Source: Mangrovibacter phragmitis
GTDB taxonomy: Bacteria > Pseudomonadota > Gammaproteobacteria > Enterobacterales > Enterobacteriaceae
Direction of reading: 5' to 3'
DNA: 64,000 nucleotides
Assembly: GCF_001655675.1 (NCBI RefSeq)
Contig: NZ_LYRP01000001.1
Span: forward strand, 62,001-126,000
The notes beneath the pieces are model-generated. The model had not been told where the DNA came from and did no database searches. It saw only the letters and a list, made by a program, of their open reading frames with translations. Below are positions 35,078-45,453 of the stretch, one piece after another. Position 1 is the first letter of the stretch. Each line of letters begins with the position of its first letter. The position numbers were made by a program, and so were the translations under genes.

Positions 35078-35752
35078 ATGCTCGAACTCGTTAAAGCAGT
35101 CAGTCTTGGGCTGGTCGTATTATTGCCTTTGGCGAACCCTCTCACCACGGTAGCGCTGTTCCTTGGGCTGAGCGGGAATATGAATACCCAGGAGCGCCAT
35201 CGTCAGTCACGCCAGGCTTCAATTAATGTATTTATTATTATGATGGTAGCCTGGTATGCCGGCCAGGTGGTGATGAATACGTTTGGGATTTCGATTCCCG
35301 GGCTACGTATTGCAGGTGGGTTGATTGTGGCATTTATTGGTTTCCGTATGCTTTTCCCGAAAGAAAAACCCCACGAAATCCCGGAGGCTAAATCTAAATC
35401 AGAGGAGCTGGCCAGAGACTCCGGGGCCAATATCGCTTTTGTGCCGCTGGCGATGCCTTCTACTGCCGGCCCCGGGACCATCGCCATGATAATCAGTACA
35501 GCATCGACCGTACATCACACTACGGAATTTCCCCATTGGGTGCTGGTGGTGGGCCCTCCAGCAACATTTTTGTGCGTTAGCCTGATTCTGTGGGGCTGCC
35601 TGCGGGGTTCCGGGGCGGTGATGCGCATTGTGGGAAAAGGGGGAATCGATGCGATTTCCCGTGTTATGGGATTTTTGTTGGTGTGTATGGGCGTTCAGTT
35701 CGTGATTAACGGTGTTCTGGACATCATTCAGCATTACCCCGGGCACGCCTGA
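35078..35752 (+). CDS. marC: MarC family inner-membrane protein
   Basis: A 224-residue polytopic membrane protein with about six helices and the UPF0056 signatures [16 protein letters not shown] and [18 protein letters not shown]. It is divergent from marRAB as in E. coli. Despite the name, no role in antibiotic resistance has been established for MarC; transport function is unknown. An AAAGGA SD lies 8 bases before the ATG, and a strong terminator follows. Confidence 0.93.
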   Translation: MLELVKAVSLGLVVLLPLANPLTTVALFLGLSGNMNTQERHRQSRQASINVFIIMMVAWYAGQVVMNTFGISIPGLRIAGGLIVAFIGFRMLFPKEKPHEIPEAKSKSEELARDSGANIAFVPLAMPSTAGPGTIAMIISTASTVHHTTEFPHWVLVVGPPATFLCVSLILWGCLRGSGAVMRIVGKGGIDAISRVMGFLLVCMGVQFVINGVLDIIQHYPGHA

Positions 35753-35768
35753 TTGCCACTGCAAAATA

Positions 35769-35797
35769 AAACGCTCTGTCAAAGACAGGGCGTTTTT
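35769..35797 (+). terminator. Rho-independent terminator of marC
   Basis: Stem AACGCTCTGTC / GACAGGGCGTT (one T-G pair), loop AAA, then TTTTT on the + strand. An A-run on its left also lets it serve the convergent sotB transcript. Confidence 0.9.
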
Positions 35798-35843
35798 ACT
35801 TGTGACTGGTATTCATGCCACCCGCTTAATCGCTGCCAGTGGA

Positions 35844-37040
35844 TTAATGGCTCGGCTGGCGTTCCAGGCTTTGCGGCCAGCGGCGGAAAATGACCACCGA
35901 CCACACCAGTGCGGCAACAGCGGGTAGTGCGCCCAGGTAGCCGATGGCTGACATAGACAGGTGCAGGCTTATCTGGTTGCCAAGCAGAGCTCCGGCACCA
36001 ATACCAATATTAAAAATCCCGGAGAACAGGGACATTGCCACATCGGTTGCATCGGGTGCCAGCGACAGAACTTTAACCTGCATACCCAGCCCAATTATCA
36101 TAAAGGCGATGCCCCAGAACAGGCTCAGGATGATAAGCGCGTTTGCTGAAGCGGACGCAGGCATCAGCAAGGCCAGACAGCACACCAGAACCCCAATGGC
36201 GCAACTGACCAGGCCTGAGGCGTGCTGATTACCAAGCTTACTGAAGATGATACTGCCGATAATCCCGGCGCCACCAAGAATCAGCAACAATACAGTGGCG
36301 AAGTTGGCGCTGAAACCGGCAACTGTCTGTACAAAAGGCTCAATATAGCTGTAGGCCGTGTAATGTGCGGTAACCACAACCACAGTAAGAACATAAATAC
36401 TGACCAGCGCAGGTCGGCGGAACAACACAGGCAGGCTTTTTAATGAGCCGGAATGTTCACTTGGCATACGCGGTAACAGTTGCATCAGGCACACCAGCGT
36501 AACTAACGCGCCAACGCCAATGGCAAAAAAAGTGGTGCGCCAGCTAAAGTACTGGCCAATAACGCGACCCAGTGGCAACCCCAGCACCATGGCTAATGCA
36601 GTGCCGGTTGCCAGAAGACTGAGTGCCTGAGCGCGTTTACCCGCAGGGGCAAGGCGAATGGCCAGAGATGCAGTAATTGACCAGAACACCGCGTGGGAAA
36701 ATGCAACGCCAATCCGGCTAATCACCAGCACGGTAAAATTCCAGGCCAGGAATGAAAGTGCATGGCTGGCAATAAACAGCAAGAAGATACCGATCAGTAA
36801 CTTTTTGCGTTCCATCTGGCTGGTTAACAGCATAAAAGGCAACGACATCAGCCCGACCACCCAGGCATAAATTGTCAGCATTATCCCCACCTGAGCGGTA
36901 CTCATGCTGAAGCTTTCGGCAATATCCGATAACAGCCCGACAGGGACAAATTCAGTGGTATTAAAGATAAACGCGGCAATAGCGAGGGTCAGAACCCGAA
37001 GCCATGCAACACGGCGGGAAACAGTCATGGATGTGTTCAT
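35844..37040 (-). CDS. sotB: Sugar efflux transporter SotB (YdeA)
   Basis: A 398-residue MFS exporter with twelve helices, very close to E. coli Sot[79 protein letters not shown]. It exports arabinose and related sugars. I chose ATG 37040 by alignment with the E. coli start (MTTNTVSRKVAW); an ATG at 37070 would add ten residues. Neither has a strong SD. Backbone position next to marC is conserved. Confidence 0.9.
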   Translation of the reverse strand: MNTSMTVSRRVAWLRVLTLAIAAFIFNTTEFVPVGLLSDIAESFSMSTAQVGIMLTIYAWVVGLMSLPFMLLTSQMERKKLLIGIFLLFIASHALSFLAWNFTVLVISRIGVAFSHAVFWSITASLAIRLAPAGKRAQALSLLATGTALAMVLGLPLGRVIGQYFSWRTTFFAIGVGALVTLVCLMQLLPRMPSEHSGSLKSLPVLFRRPALVSIYVLTVVVVTAHYTAYSYIEPFVQTVAGFSANFATVLLLILGGAGIIGSIIFSKLGNQHASGLVSCAIGVLVCCLALLMPASASANALIILSLFWGIAFMIIGLGMQVKVLSLAPDATDVAMSLFSGIFNIGIGAGALLGNQISLHLSMSAIGYLGALPAVAALVWSVVIFRRWPQSLERQPSH

Positions 37041-37208
37041 TGTTTGAGTCTGCGCAGGTGTTCCCATCAACGGTGGGGCGATGATAAAACCAACAATTCA
37101 GGCGTACAAGAAAAATTGTGATCCACATCTCTTTTTTTACATTTCAGTACAAGTGAGCTCTCACACAATGGCACTGCGGGGTTGTTCTTTTCCCGGCCGT
37201 CTGGACCA

Positions 37209-38156
37209 CTATTGCGGCAGACGGGCAATATTTGCCTGAATAATACGCGCGGCTTCGTCAAACTTAGCCTGTTCCTCTTGCGCCAGTTGCAGCTCAATAA
37301 TTTGTTGCACGCCACTTTGTGCCAGTACCGCAGGGACACCAATGGCGATACCTGTTTTTCCGTACTCCCCATCCAGTACACAGGAAATCGCCAGTGCGCG
37401 GTGGCTCCCGGTGAAAATATTACGGCAGATCTCCGTAATGGTGCCGGCAATACCAAACTCGGTACAGCCTTTACCGGCATAAATTTCAAACCCCAGTTTA
37501 CGCACTTTTTCAGCAATGGCGTTTGTGTCCAGCACCGTGCCGGTACGCCGTTTCCAGACATCACTCACGGGCGAACCGTATACAGAAGAGTGCGACCAGA
37601 CAGGGAACTGTGCGTCGCCATGTTCACCCAGAATGAAAGCATCAATACTCTGCGGGCCAATATCCAGTGCCTGAGCCAGGGTGCGGCGTAACCGGGTGGT
37701 GTCCAGCCACACTCCGGTGCCAATGACTTGCTGGCGGGGTAAACCGGATAACTGCCACACCTGCCAGGTAATAATATCGCAGGGGTTTGTGGCAATCAGG
37801 AAAATGCCGTTAAAACCATTAGCCATCATTTCAGGAACCAACTGCTTCATAATACGGGCCGTATTGGTCAGTTCATCAAGCCGGGTTTGCCCGGGCTTGA
37901 GCGGCCCGCCGGAAACGGTAATGACGGCGATATCCACATCAGCACAATCACTGGCATCACGTTGGGTAATGGTTACCATACCGGGCATATAAGCGGCGGC
38001 GTCGGACAAATCCTGGCAATGGGCTTCAGCCCGGGTTTTATTCAGGTCAACCAGAACCAGTTCTTCACAAATATTTTGGTTGAGCAAAGCCCAGGCAGCG
38101 GCAGTGCCGACATTACCTGCGCCAATAATCATTACCTTACGGGGTTTGGTGTTCAT
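37209..38156 (-). CDS. NAD-dependent L-2-hydroxyacid dehydrogenase (LDH/MDH superfamily)
   Basis: A 315-residue Rossmann enzyme. NAD loop GAGNVGTAAAWAL, catalytic His in LGEHGDAQFPVWS, substrate Arg in LDTTRLRR. The substrate loop reads GGPLKPGQTRLDE: where L-lactate dehydrogenases have Gln102, a Leu is seen, and malate dehydrogenases would have Arg. This points to bulky hydrophobic 2-oxoacids, as in L-2-hydroxyisocaproate dehydrogenases (inference). I chose ATG 38156 (MNTKPRK) over an upstream ATG at 38180 by family alignment. It is inserted between sotB and ptrR relative to E. coli. Confidence 0.85.
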   Translation of the reverse strand: MNTKPRKVMIIGAGNVGTAAAWALLNQNICEELVLVDLNKTRAEAHCQDLSDAAAYMPGMVTITQRDASDCADVDIAVITVSGGPLKPGQTRLDELTNTARIMKQLVPEMMANGFNGIFLIATNPCDIITWQVWQLSGLPRQQVIGTGVWLDTTRLRRTLAQALDIGPQSIDAFILGEHGDAQFPVWSHSSVYGSPVSDVWKRRTGTVLDTNAIAEKVRKLGFEIYAGKGCTEFGIAGTITEICRNIFTGSHRALAISCVLDGEYGKTGIAIGVPAVLAQSGVQQIIELQLAQEEQAKFDEAARIIQANIARLPQ

Positions 38157-38231
38157 GTGTGTTCCACAGAATTTAAGCAAACAGAGCTACGTTACACCGC
38201 GCCAGGTGCGGCTAAAAATTATTTTTGCTTA

Positions 38232-39089
38232 TTATGAAGGACCCAGCAGGTTGAGCAATGCACGCAATTGCGGGGTCAGGCTGTCTTTCCGCCAGATTAA
38301 CGCTGTTTCGCGCCAGCGCCAGGCCTCATTCACCGGCCAGATATTCACCTGATGCGCGCCCGGCATAATTGCCAGCATTGCTCTGGGGATCATAGCCAGG
38401 CCTGCTCCGGCAATCACGCAGGCCAGGATCCCATGCCATGATTCCATCTCATAAATTTGCCCCGGGCGGGCATTATCAGCCTGAAACCAGGATTCGAAAT
38501 GATGGCGGTATGAACAGTTGGCCTTGAATGCATACAAACTGGCGCCGTCCACCTCGCGGGCCCGGTGAACTGGGGGATGGCTGCCGGGGGCAATAATCAC
38601 CATCTCTTCATTACACAATGGCCGGTACTCAAGGGCCGGGTTTTTAAAAGGCACGTCGGTGAATGCCGCTGCTAACCGGCCATTGAGCACTGACTCTATC
38701 ATATCGCCGGAAGGTCCTGTGGTAAGCGTCAGTTGTACCGAGGGATAACGCCGGTTAAAACGCGCCAGAAGTTCCGGAATGCGAATAGCCGCAGTGCTTT
38801 CCAGTGAGCCCAATGGCAACAACCCTGATGGCACATCACCCGTTACAGAAAAGCGTGCTTCATTCGCCAGCGCCAGCAGGCGTTTACTGTACTGGTAAAA
38901 ATTTTGCCCGGCGGGGGAAACGCGCAAACGTTGGTTCTCACGAATAAATAAACTCACGCCCAGTTCTTCTTCCAACTGGCGTATACGGGTGGTCAGGTTG
39001 GATGGCACCCGGTGCACCTGGCGGGCGGCCTCACTGATACTGCCCGTTTCAACCACACTAACAAACATGCTGAGTTGGGTAAAATCCAT
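38232..39089 (-). CDS. ptrR: LysR-family regulator PtrR (YneJ)
   Basis: A 285-residue LysR regulator. N-terminal [31 protein letters not shown], followed by a substrate-binding domain. Sequence matches E. coli PtrR closely in [38 protein letters not shown] and [14 protein letters not shown]. It is divergent from sad, which E. coli PtrR represses; regulation of putrescine and succinate-semialdehyde metabolism follows by analogy. The intergenic region (39090-39187) must hold the shared operator. Confidence 0.92.
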   Translation of the reverse strand: MDFTQLSMFVSVVETGSISEAARQVHRVPSNLTTRIRQLEEELGVSLFIRENQRLRVSPAGQNFYQYSKRLLALANEARFSVTGDVPSGLLPLGSLESTAAIRIPELLARFNRRYPSVQLTLTTGPSGDMIESVLNGRLAAAFTDVPFKNPALEYRPLCNEEMVIIAPGSHPPVHRAREVDGASLYAFKANCSYRHHFESWFQADNARPGQIYEMESWHGILACVIAGAGLAMIPRAMLAIMPGAHQVNIWPVNEAWRWRETALIWRKDSLTPQLRALLNLLGPS

Positions 39090-39187
39090 GGTTTTCTCTA
39101 AACGTGAATGGTTTTTTTCTAATTATTCAGTTTTCATAATAACCAGGCAAGACTATTGTGGCCGGGTAGCAAACTAAGGAGCATCTT

Positions 39188-40576
39188 ATGACCGCAAAAA
39201 ATTCCAATAGCCAAACCTGCGCTATCAATCCGGCAACTGGCGAAGTGCTTTCATCACGGCCTTATGCAAGCCAGGCGCTTATAGAGCAAGCAATTACCCG
39301 GGCTGCCAGTGCCAGCAAAGTATGGGGTAACACGCCACTGACACAGCGTGCAGCTGCAATTACTCGCCTGGCAAGTGTGCTTGAAAGCCAGGCTCAGACA
39401 CTGGCTCAGACAATTACGCGTGAAATGGGTAAGCCGATTCGCCAGTCCAGAGCGGAAGTGGCTAAATGTATTAACCTGTGCCACTGGTATGCAGAGCATG
39501 GTCCGGGGATGCTGGAGAACCAGCCAACTCAGGTACCCGGTCAACAGGCAGAAATCGCCTTTCGCCCACTGGGAGTGATTCTGGCGGTGATGCCATGGAA
39601 CTTCCCACTGTGGCAGGTATTACGTGGTGCTGTACCAATGCTGATTGCCGGAAATACTTATCTGCTGAAACATGCTCCTAACGTTCCGGCAAGTGCCGGG
39701 TTACTGGCTCAGGCATTTATCGATGCGGATTTTCCGGTAGGAGCTTTTGCAGAAATTAATGCCAGTAATGACGGTGTCAGTACACTGATTGCCGACCAGC
39801 GGGTAGCTGCTGTGGCCTTAACGGGGAGTGCGCGTGCTGGTGAGGCCATTGGTGCTCAGGCAGGCAAGGCACTGAAAAAATGTGTGCTTGAACTCGGTGG
39901 CTCTGATCCCTTTATAGTATTAAACAGCGCTAACCTGGATGACGCGGTAAGCGCTGGTGTGGCCGGGCGTTTTCAAAATACCGGGCAAGTTTGTGCCGCC
40001 GCGAAACGGTTTATTGTTGAAGCCGGTATTGCTGAGGCCTTTATTGAAAAATTTGTGGCTGCCACCCGTAACCTGGTAGTGGGCAACCCAGAAGACGAGC
40101 AAACCGATATTGGCCCGATGGCGCGTTTTGACCTGCGTGATGAACTGCATCGCCAGGTAGAAAATACGCTAAGCCAGGGCGCAACCTGTGTTCTGGGAGG
40201 CGAGAAACTGCCTGGTGAGGGAAATTATTATGCCCCAACAGTACTCACTGGTGTGACACCAGAAATGACGGCCTTTCAGGAAGAGATGTTTGGCCCGGTG
40301 GCGGCAGTGACCATTGCCCGGGATGCAGAGCATGCGCTGGAACTGGCAAACCTGAGCCAGTATGGCCTGTCAGCAACAATCTATGGTGATGAACATCAGG
40401 CTTTACAAATGGCAGGGAAGCTGGAATGCGGCGGGGTATTCATTAATGGCTACAGCGCCAGTGATCCGCGGGTTCCTTTTGGGGGTGTAAAACGTAGTGG
40501 TTTTGGCCGTGAACTTTCACATTTTGGGCTTTATGAGTTCTGTAATATCCAGACGGTCTGGAAAAATCGCTGCTGA
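39188..40576 (+). CDS. sad: Succinate-semialdehyde dehydrogenase Sad (YneI)
   Basis: A 462-residue aldehyde dehydrogenase. Active site: Glu in LELGGSDPFIVL and catalytic Cys in FQNTGQVCAAAKRF; the oxyanion Asn is in MPWNFPLWQVLRG. It oxidises succinate semialdehyde to succinate with NAD(P), at the end of GABA and putrescine breakdown. The length equals E. coli Sad. It starts at ATG 39188 with AAGGAG 6 bases upstream. Divergent from its regulator ptrR. The adjacent glutaminase gene keeps the E. coli order once the chemoreceptor insertion is removed. Confidence 0.95.
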   Translation: MTAKNSNSQTCAINPATGEVLSSRPYASQALIEQAITRAASASKVWGNTPLTQRAAAITRLASVLESQAQTLAQTITREMGKPIRQSRAEVAKCINLCHWYAEHGPGMLENQPTQVPGQQAEIAFRPLGVILAVMPWNFPLWQVLRGAVPMLIAGNTYLLKHAPNVPASAGLLAQAFIDADFPVGAFAEINASNDGVSTLIADQRVAAVALTGSARAGEAIGAQAGKALKKCVLELGGSDPFIVLNSANLDDAVSAGVAGRFQNTGQVCAAAKRFIVEAGIAEAFIEKFVAATRNLVVGNPEDEQTDIGPMARFDLRDELHRQVENTLSQGATCVLGGEKLPGEGNYYAPTVLTGVTPEMTAFQEEMFGPVAAVTIARDAEHALELANLSQYGLSATIYGDEHQALQMAGKLECGGVFINGYSASDPRVPFGGVKRSGFGRELSHFGLYEFCNIQTVWKNRC

Positions 40577-40613
40577 CGTCAGTTGATTGTGTTTCTTACA
40601 CCTTAATTAAAAC

Positions 40614-40640
40614 GCCGGAAGACCGCACTGTGCTTCCGGC
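40614..40640. terminator. Hairpin downstream of sad
   Basis: An 8-bp stem GCCGGAAG / CTTCCGGC with an 11-base loop lies about 40 bases after sad. The T-rich side (GTTTTAATTAA) is on the minus strand, so it would terminate antisense transcripts better than sad itself. Confidence 0.5.
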
Positions 40641-40860
40641 AACCGGGTAACGGTTAGTTACTGGTGTTTTTGAAGTGTATATGCTGTGTTAATTTTTATT
40701 TATCAATTGATTATAAAATGTTTTCTATGTAACTGACTGGCCTGGGTACCCAGTTGGTTTGTGCCGTCAGACCTGGACTTTGTTGTCACTAAAACGTCAT
40801 CTTCCCCCGATACACTCACTGCATATTTCGCTTTCTTTTCACATTTTCTTAAGTTAAATC

Positions 40861-42453
40861 ATGAAGATAAAATTAATAAAGGCATTACTGCCACAGCGAT
40901 TTCATTTCCGGGGTATGGGTTTGCTCAGCGGTCTGGTTTGTGTCATTGGGTTGTTCTTGCTGGTTCAGGTGATATCCACCACCGGACTGGCCTTACTGTT
41001 AGGCCAGGTGCGCGCGCAGGTGGCTCAACAGGCGGTTGACCAAAATGCCCAACGTCAGATGGATGAAGCCCGTGTTGGGCTTTTGACAGCAAGCGACCTG
41101 GTTAACCGCGCTGGTGTCTGGTTTATGCAGGATAAAGAAACGGGCTCGGTAGGTAGCTGGAACAGCCTCGCGGATGATGCTGCTTCGGCGTTGAAAACCA
41201 GCCAACGGGCATTTGAGCTGTTTCGCCAGCAGGCACCTGGCACTCAGCAAAATAAGGCGCTTATCCAGAGTTATCTGCAATTCTATGGCGGCCTGAAAGA
41301 GCAGGTCGACAGCCTGCGGGAAACCCAATCGATAGACAGTTTCTTCGCAGTGCCTGTACAGGCATTTCAGGCGCAATTTAACCAGGATTTTGCGCAATAC
41401 AAAGCCGGTCGCGACCAGCAACGCCAGCAGGGAGACAAACTGTTACTGGCGGGGCTGAACCAAATGCAGACGCGTTCACTCAGCGCCCTGGTTGTAGTGC
41501 TGGTTGTGGCGATTTTTACCGGTAGCGGGTTGTTGTTTTGGGTTATTCGTCCATTACGGCGTTTGTTGCAACACCTCGACAGGCTGGCTGATGGCGATTT
41601 ATCTGTGCTGCCAGCGACCCCGGTACGTTTTAACCGGGAAGTCAGTGAGCTCTGGCAACGCCTGATGGCAATGCAACAGGGTCTGCGGCAAGTGGTCATT
41701 GATGTACAGAGCGCAACGCACAATATGGCCGGGCAAATTGCCGCCATGCATGATGAAAACCAGGTGTTATCCCTTCAGGCTACCGAGCAAAGCCATATGC
41801 TGACTAAAGTTACCGATGGCATGCGACAGTTGTCAGGCAGTGTGGATGAAAATACCCGTTTTGCGGGTATCGCAAATCAGCGTGCCGACGAAGCCCGTAG
41901 CATAGCCCGCGGGGGTGACGAGATGATGCAGGCTGTTAACAGTTCTATGCAGGCAATTGAAGCGCAGTCTGATGAAATGCGCGGTATTGTCTCAATGATT
42001 GAAACTGTTGCCTTCCAGACCAATATTCTGGCGCTTAACGCCGCTATTGAAGCCGCTCATGCCGGTAACCATGGGCGAGGGTTTGCTGTGGTGGCTAAAG
42101 AGGTGGGTATTCTGGCACGTAAAAGTACGCACTCAACACAAACAATACAGCAGTTGATCAATCACTCTCTGGAAGGCATCTCTCAAGGGGCAGGTGCTGT
42201 TGCCCGCCTTGAGCAAAATCTTGCGTCAGTAACACAACTGGTTACTGCGATGACCAGCCTGCTCAATGATATTGCCGCCGCGTCATTACACCAGGGAGAG
42301 AATATCCAGATGGTCACCGGCCAGATAACTGCACTGGATGAAGTCGCCAACCGCACGGCGAACCTGGTGCAGCAAAGCCAGGTGGGTGTAAGGCACCTTT
42401 ATGAAGGTCAGCAGCAGCTTACCACTGCGGTGGCGCGTTTTCGTTTAGCCTGA
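40861..42453 (+). CDS. Methyl-accepting chemotaxis protein
   Basis: A 530-residue transmembrane chemoreceptor. A first helix (about residues 19-40), a periplasmic four-helix-type ligand domain (about 41-200), a second helix (about 201-223), HAMP linker (224-275), then the long signalling coiled coil. The conserved hairpin tip reads ETVAFQTNILALNAAIEAAHAG, with RGFAVVAKEVGILARKS after it. There is no C-terminal NWETF-like CheR/CheB tether, so it is probably a low-abundance receptor. The ligand is unknown. It sits between sad and glsB, a position empty in E. coli. Confidence 0.93.
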   Translation: MKIKLIKALLPQRFHFRGMGLLSGLVCVIGLFLLVQVISTTGLALLLGQVRAQVAQQAVDQNAQRQMDEARVGLLTASDLVNRAGVWFMQDKETGSVGSWNSLADDAASALKTSQRAFELFRQQAPGTQQNKALIQSYLQFYGGLKEQVDSLRETQSIDSFFAVPVQAFQAQFNQDFAQYKAGRDQQRQQGDKLLLAGLNQMQTRSLSALVVVLVVAIFTGSGLLFWVIRPLRRLLQHLDRLADGDLSVLPATPVRFNREVSELWQRLMAMQQGLRQVVIDVQSATHNMAGQIAAMHDENQVLSLQATEQSHMLTKVTDGMRQLSGSVDENTRFAGIANQRADEARSIARGGDEMMQAVNSSMQAIEAQSDEMRGIVSMIETVAFQTNILALNAAIEAAHAGNHGRGFAVVAKEVGILARKSTHSTQTIQQLINHSLEGISQGAGAVARLEQNLASVTQLVTAMTSLLNDIAAASLHQGENIQMVTGQITALDEVANRTANLVQQSQVGVRHLYEGQQQLTTAVARFRLA

Positions 42454-42498
42454 CCAGGTGTATACTGCCCGCCACTTTTATTGGCAGAGGTGGCGGGC

Positions 42499-43425
42499 GT
42501 GGCACAACACTTGGATAATCAGTTACTGGCGCAGATACTTGAGACTGCCAGACCTTTAATCGGCAAAGGGAAAGTTGCCAGTTATATTCCTGCTCTGGCA
42601 GAAGTTTCAGGAAATAAACTGGGCATTGCCATCACCACTGTCAAAGGAGAGCGCTTTCAGGCCGGTGATGCCAGTGAGCGTTTTTCGATTCAGTCGATTT
42701 CCAAAGTGCTCAGCCTGGTGCTGGCAATGACACGCTACGATGAAGACGAGATCTGGTCCAGGGTGGGGAAAGATCCTTCTGGTCAGCCGTTTAACTCCCT
42801 GGTTCAGCTTGAACTGGAACAGGGGAAGCCGCGTAATCCTTTTATCAATGCGGGTGCGCTGGTGGTCTGCGATATGCTGCAAACACGCCTCAGTTCGCCG
42901 CGTCAGCGCATGCTGGAAGTGGTTCGTCTGCTCTCTGGTGTACCTTCACTCACTTATGATGAGCGTGTGGCCCGCTCTGAATTTGAACATTCAGCCCGCA
43001 ACGCAGCCATTGCCTGGTTAATGAAATCATTCGGCAATTTTCATAATGATGTCACAACGGTGCTGCACAACTATTTTCATTATTGCGCCCTGAAAATGAG
43101 CTGTGTGGAACTGGCCGACACGTTTATGTTTCTTGCCTGTCAGGGGTGTACACCCGCCTGGCCATACCCGGTACTGACCCCACAACAAACACGCCAGGTT
43201 AATGCACTGATGGCAACGAGTGGTATGTATCAGAGTTCAGGTGAATTTGCCTGGCGCGTTGGAATACCCGGGAAGTCGGGCGTTGGTGGCGGTATCATTG
43301 CCGTGGTTCCTCATGAGATGTCTATTGCTGTATGGAGCCCGGAACTTGATGACTTTGGTAATTCTCTTGCGGGGGCCGCAGTGCTGGAAAATTTGATTGC
43401 GGCACTGGGGCGCTCTGTTTATTAA
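42499..43425 (+). CDS. glsB: Glutaminase GlsB (YneH)
   Basis: A 308-residue serine-dependent beta-lactamase-like glutaminase (L-glutamine to glutamate and ammonia). The catalytic SxxK is [15 protein letters not shown] and the conserved block [14 protein letters not shown] follows. I chose the GTG at 42499: it gives the same length as E. coli GlsB and aligns residue by residue at the N-terminus, with AGAGGTGG a few bases upstream. A TTG at 42481 in the same frame has no support. It is only 45 bases after the chemoreceptor stop. Confidence 0.92.
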   Translation: MAQHLDNQLLAQILETARPLIGKGKVASYIPALAEVSGNKLGIAITTVKGERFQAGDASERFSIQSISKVLSLVLAMTRYDEDEIWSRVGKDPSGQPFNSLVQLELEQGKPRNPFINAGALVVCDMLQTRLSSPRQRMLEVVRLLSGVPSLTYDERVARSEFEHSARNAAIAWLMKSFGNFHNDVTTVLHNYFHYCALKMSCVELADTFMFLACQGCTPAWPYPVLTPQQTRQVNALMATSGMYQSSGEFAWRVGIPGKSGVGGGIIAVVPHEMSIAVWSPELDDFGNSLAGAAVLENLIAALGRSVY

Positions 43426-43442
43426 AAGAGGGTGCAACTAAG

Positions 43443-43826
43443 ATGGAATCCATGGAGGTACTTTTTCAGCGCCTTGGGCGTTCACAATTTCGCAGCCGCT
43501 TTCATCTGGGTGTGAAAGAGCGTGAGTATTGTCTGAAAAAGGGCCCCGAGGTTGTGTGCCAGCACGCGGCAGATTTTATTGCAAAGCGGCTGGCTCCCGC
43601 CAGTATTCCTAATGACGGGAAACAAACACCTTTGCGCGGGCATCCGGTTTTTATCGCCCAGCACGCCACGGCGACATGTTGCCGTGGGTGTCTGGCCAGG
43701 TGGTACGGGATCCCCGCAGGTATTCCACTGACTGAAAAGCAACAGCATGACATTGTGGGTGTTATCTATTATTGGCTGCATTTACAAATGATTCAGGAAC
43801 CAGATAATCTGAAAAAAACGCAGTGA
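43443..43826 (+). CDS. yneG: YneG family protein (DUF4186)
   Basis: A 127-residue protein matching E. coli YneG in LFQRLGRSQFRSRF, FIAKRLAPASIPNDGKQTP and GHPVFIAQHATATCCRGCL. The invariant CCRGC with nearby His residues suggests a metal site; function is unknown. It starts 17 bases after glsB and is probably co-transcribed with it, as in E. coli. Confidence 0.9.
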   Translation: MESMEVLFQRLGRSQFRSRFHLGVKEREYCLKKGPEVVCQHAADFIAKRLAPASIPNDGKQTPLRGHPVFIAQHATATCCRGCLARWYGIPAGIPLTEKQQHDIVGVIYYWLHLQMIQEPDNLKKTQ

Positions 43827-43951
43827 TAATGGCAAAGCAGGGAAAATAAATCGGATAAAACTGTTAAAATTTAGGTTATATTCGAATTGTTTTGATTTGT
43901 TAAGCGGCGGTGTAAACCGCAAAAGACGGGTTCTCAATTCGAAGTAAAATA

Positions 43952-45373
43952 ATGGCGAAAAATCGGTTTCTTTCCCGGGAAAAGCCGCTTACCAGCGCGG
44001 TTTCTCTCTTTGTTATCACCACAGTATTTTACTTTTTCGGTGCCAGTTTACGGGTGGTCGAAGCGCTATCGCTTTTCTGGCCACTTAATGCAGTACTGGC
44101 GGCCGTTTTTATTCGCTATCCTTTCCTGAATAATCCGTTTTATTACGCATTGTGCTATGCGGCAATGATAATTTATGACGGAGTAACCACGTCCTGGGGC
44201 ACGGCATCGCTGCTGATTAACTTTTCCAATATGGTGTTTATTATCACCGTGTCATTGTTGGTTCAACGCGAAAAGCGGCGCTCGACCATTGCTTCTCCAC
44301 TGCCGGTTCATGCCCTGAGCCTGTTTAATTACTGTATTTTTGCTGCTGCGTTATGTGCCTTATTTGGTGCTGTTGGCTCAATGCCCGTAGATCGCCACGC
44401 GTTTTATCCGCTATTTGCCGACTGGTTCAGTGAACAGTTTTCCACTGGGGTGCTGATCCTGCCTTGCCTGCTTTCTATGGCTCGCCCACAATGGCCCCGC
44501 CTTAGCCTTGAAAACCTGTATCCGCTGCTTGGCGTGGTTGTGTGCATGGTGGCTTCAGTGGGGATTGGGGGAGCCGGAAGTCTGGCCTTCCCGTTGCCTG
44601 CGTTAATTTGGTGTGCCACACGCTATCCACTGCCTTTTGTGTGCCTGATCACACTCATAACCGGGATGACGGAAATTGTACTGGTGGCAAATTCTATTAT
44701 CGAAATCCATATGACATCGCCGCTGTACGTCAACCAGATGTTCTCCGCGCGTTTGGGGATTGCCACCATTGCATTATGCCCGTTGATGGTGTCGGTGAGC
44801 GTAGAAACCATCAATGCGCTGGTGCGTAAGGCATCACGCCGGGCGGATTATGACTACCTGACACAAGTCCTCTCACGTTCAGGGATTTACGAGAAGCTGC
44901 GCAATGAGTCAGATTGCCTGGCACCCAGTAACCGTCAACTGGCGGTAATACTACTGGATATTGATCACTTCAAAAATATTAACGATACCTGGGGGCATGA
45001 CTGTGGGGATAAGATCCTCGCTGAGTTCGCCGCAGTTGTAAATAAAGTGGTGGGCGATAAAGGCTGGTTTGCCAGAATGGGTGGGGAAGAGTTTGTGATT
45101 GTATGCCCGGCGATGTCCAATGCAGATGCCATTCTGCTGGGTCACCAGATTCGCGAACGGGTAGAACAGCACCAGTTTGCCTGGAAAAACCATATTCACC
45201 ATATAACGGTAAGCCTTGGCCTGTCCTGGACTGCCTGCGCTTCTGCATCGCTGGAAGCCTGCTTTAACGCGCAAATGACGGAAGCTGACCGTTACCTTTA
45301 CCAGGCAAAACAATACGGACGCAATCAGCTTTGCGCCCAAAACGTTCCCGTTATGGGCCGGGCTGCATCATGA
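43952..45373 (+). CDS. dgcF: Membrane diguanylate cyclase DgcF (YneF)
   Basis: A 473-residue protein with an N-terminal MASE1-like membrane sensor (about eight helices, residues 18-290) and a C-terminal GGDEF domain. The active loop is GGEEF at residues 377-381, preceded by LDIDHFKNINDTWGHDCGD. It makes c-di-GMP from GTP. The segment before the active loop (GDKGWFARM) lacks the RxxD of the product-inhibition site, so feedback control through that site is not expected. Its place after yneG matches E. coli. Confidence 0.92.
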   Translation: MAKNRFLSREKPLTSAVSLFVITTVFYFFGASLRVVEALSLFWPLNAVLAAVFIRYPFLNNPFYYALCYAAMIIYDGVTTSWGTASLLINFSNMVFIITVSLLVQREKRRSTIASPLPVHALSLFNYCIFAAALCALFGAVGSMPVDRHAFYPLFADWFSEQFSTGVLILPCLLSMARPQWPRLSLENLYPLLGVVVCMVASVGIGGAGSLAFPLPALIWCATRYPLPFVCLITLITGMTEIVLVANSIIEIHMTSPLYVNQMFSARLGIATIALCPLMVSVSVETINALVRKASRRADYDYLTQVLSRSGIYEKLRNESDCLAPSNRQLAVILLDIDHFKNINDTWGHDCGDKILAEFAAVVNKVVGDKGWFARMGGEEFVIVCPAMSNADAILLGHQIRERVEQHQFAWKNHIHHITVSLGLSWTACASASLEACFNAQMTEADRYLYQAKQYGRNQLCAQNVPVMGRAAS

Positions 45374-45453
45374 AGGTGATGCCAGGTTTTTGTGACATTG
45401 TCACTTTTGGTGGGGGTTTGTACTGCGAAGGCCCTGGTAATCAGCGTGTTGGT

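Noticed and set aside
40775-40812. A sigma-28-like promoter before the chemoreceptor (CTAAA ... CCCGATAC)
   Set aside because: The two elements are three bases closer together than the flagellar sigma consensus allows.
45388-45407. Hairpin GTGAC-ATT-GTCAC between dgcF and the GntR gene
   Set aside because: Only five base pairs and no proper T-run; too weak to call a terminator.
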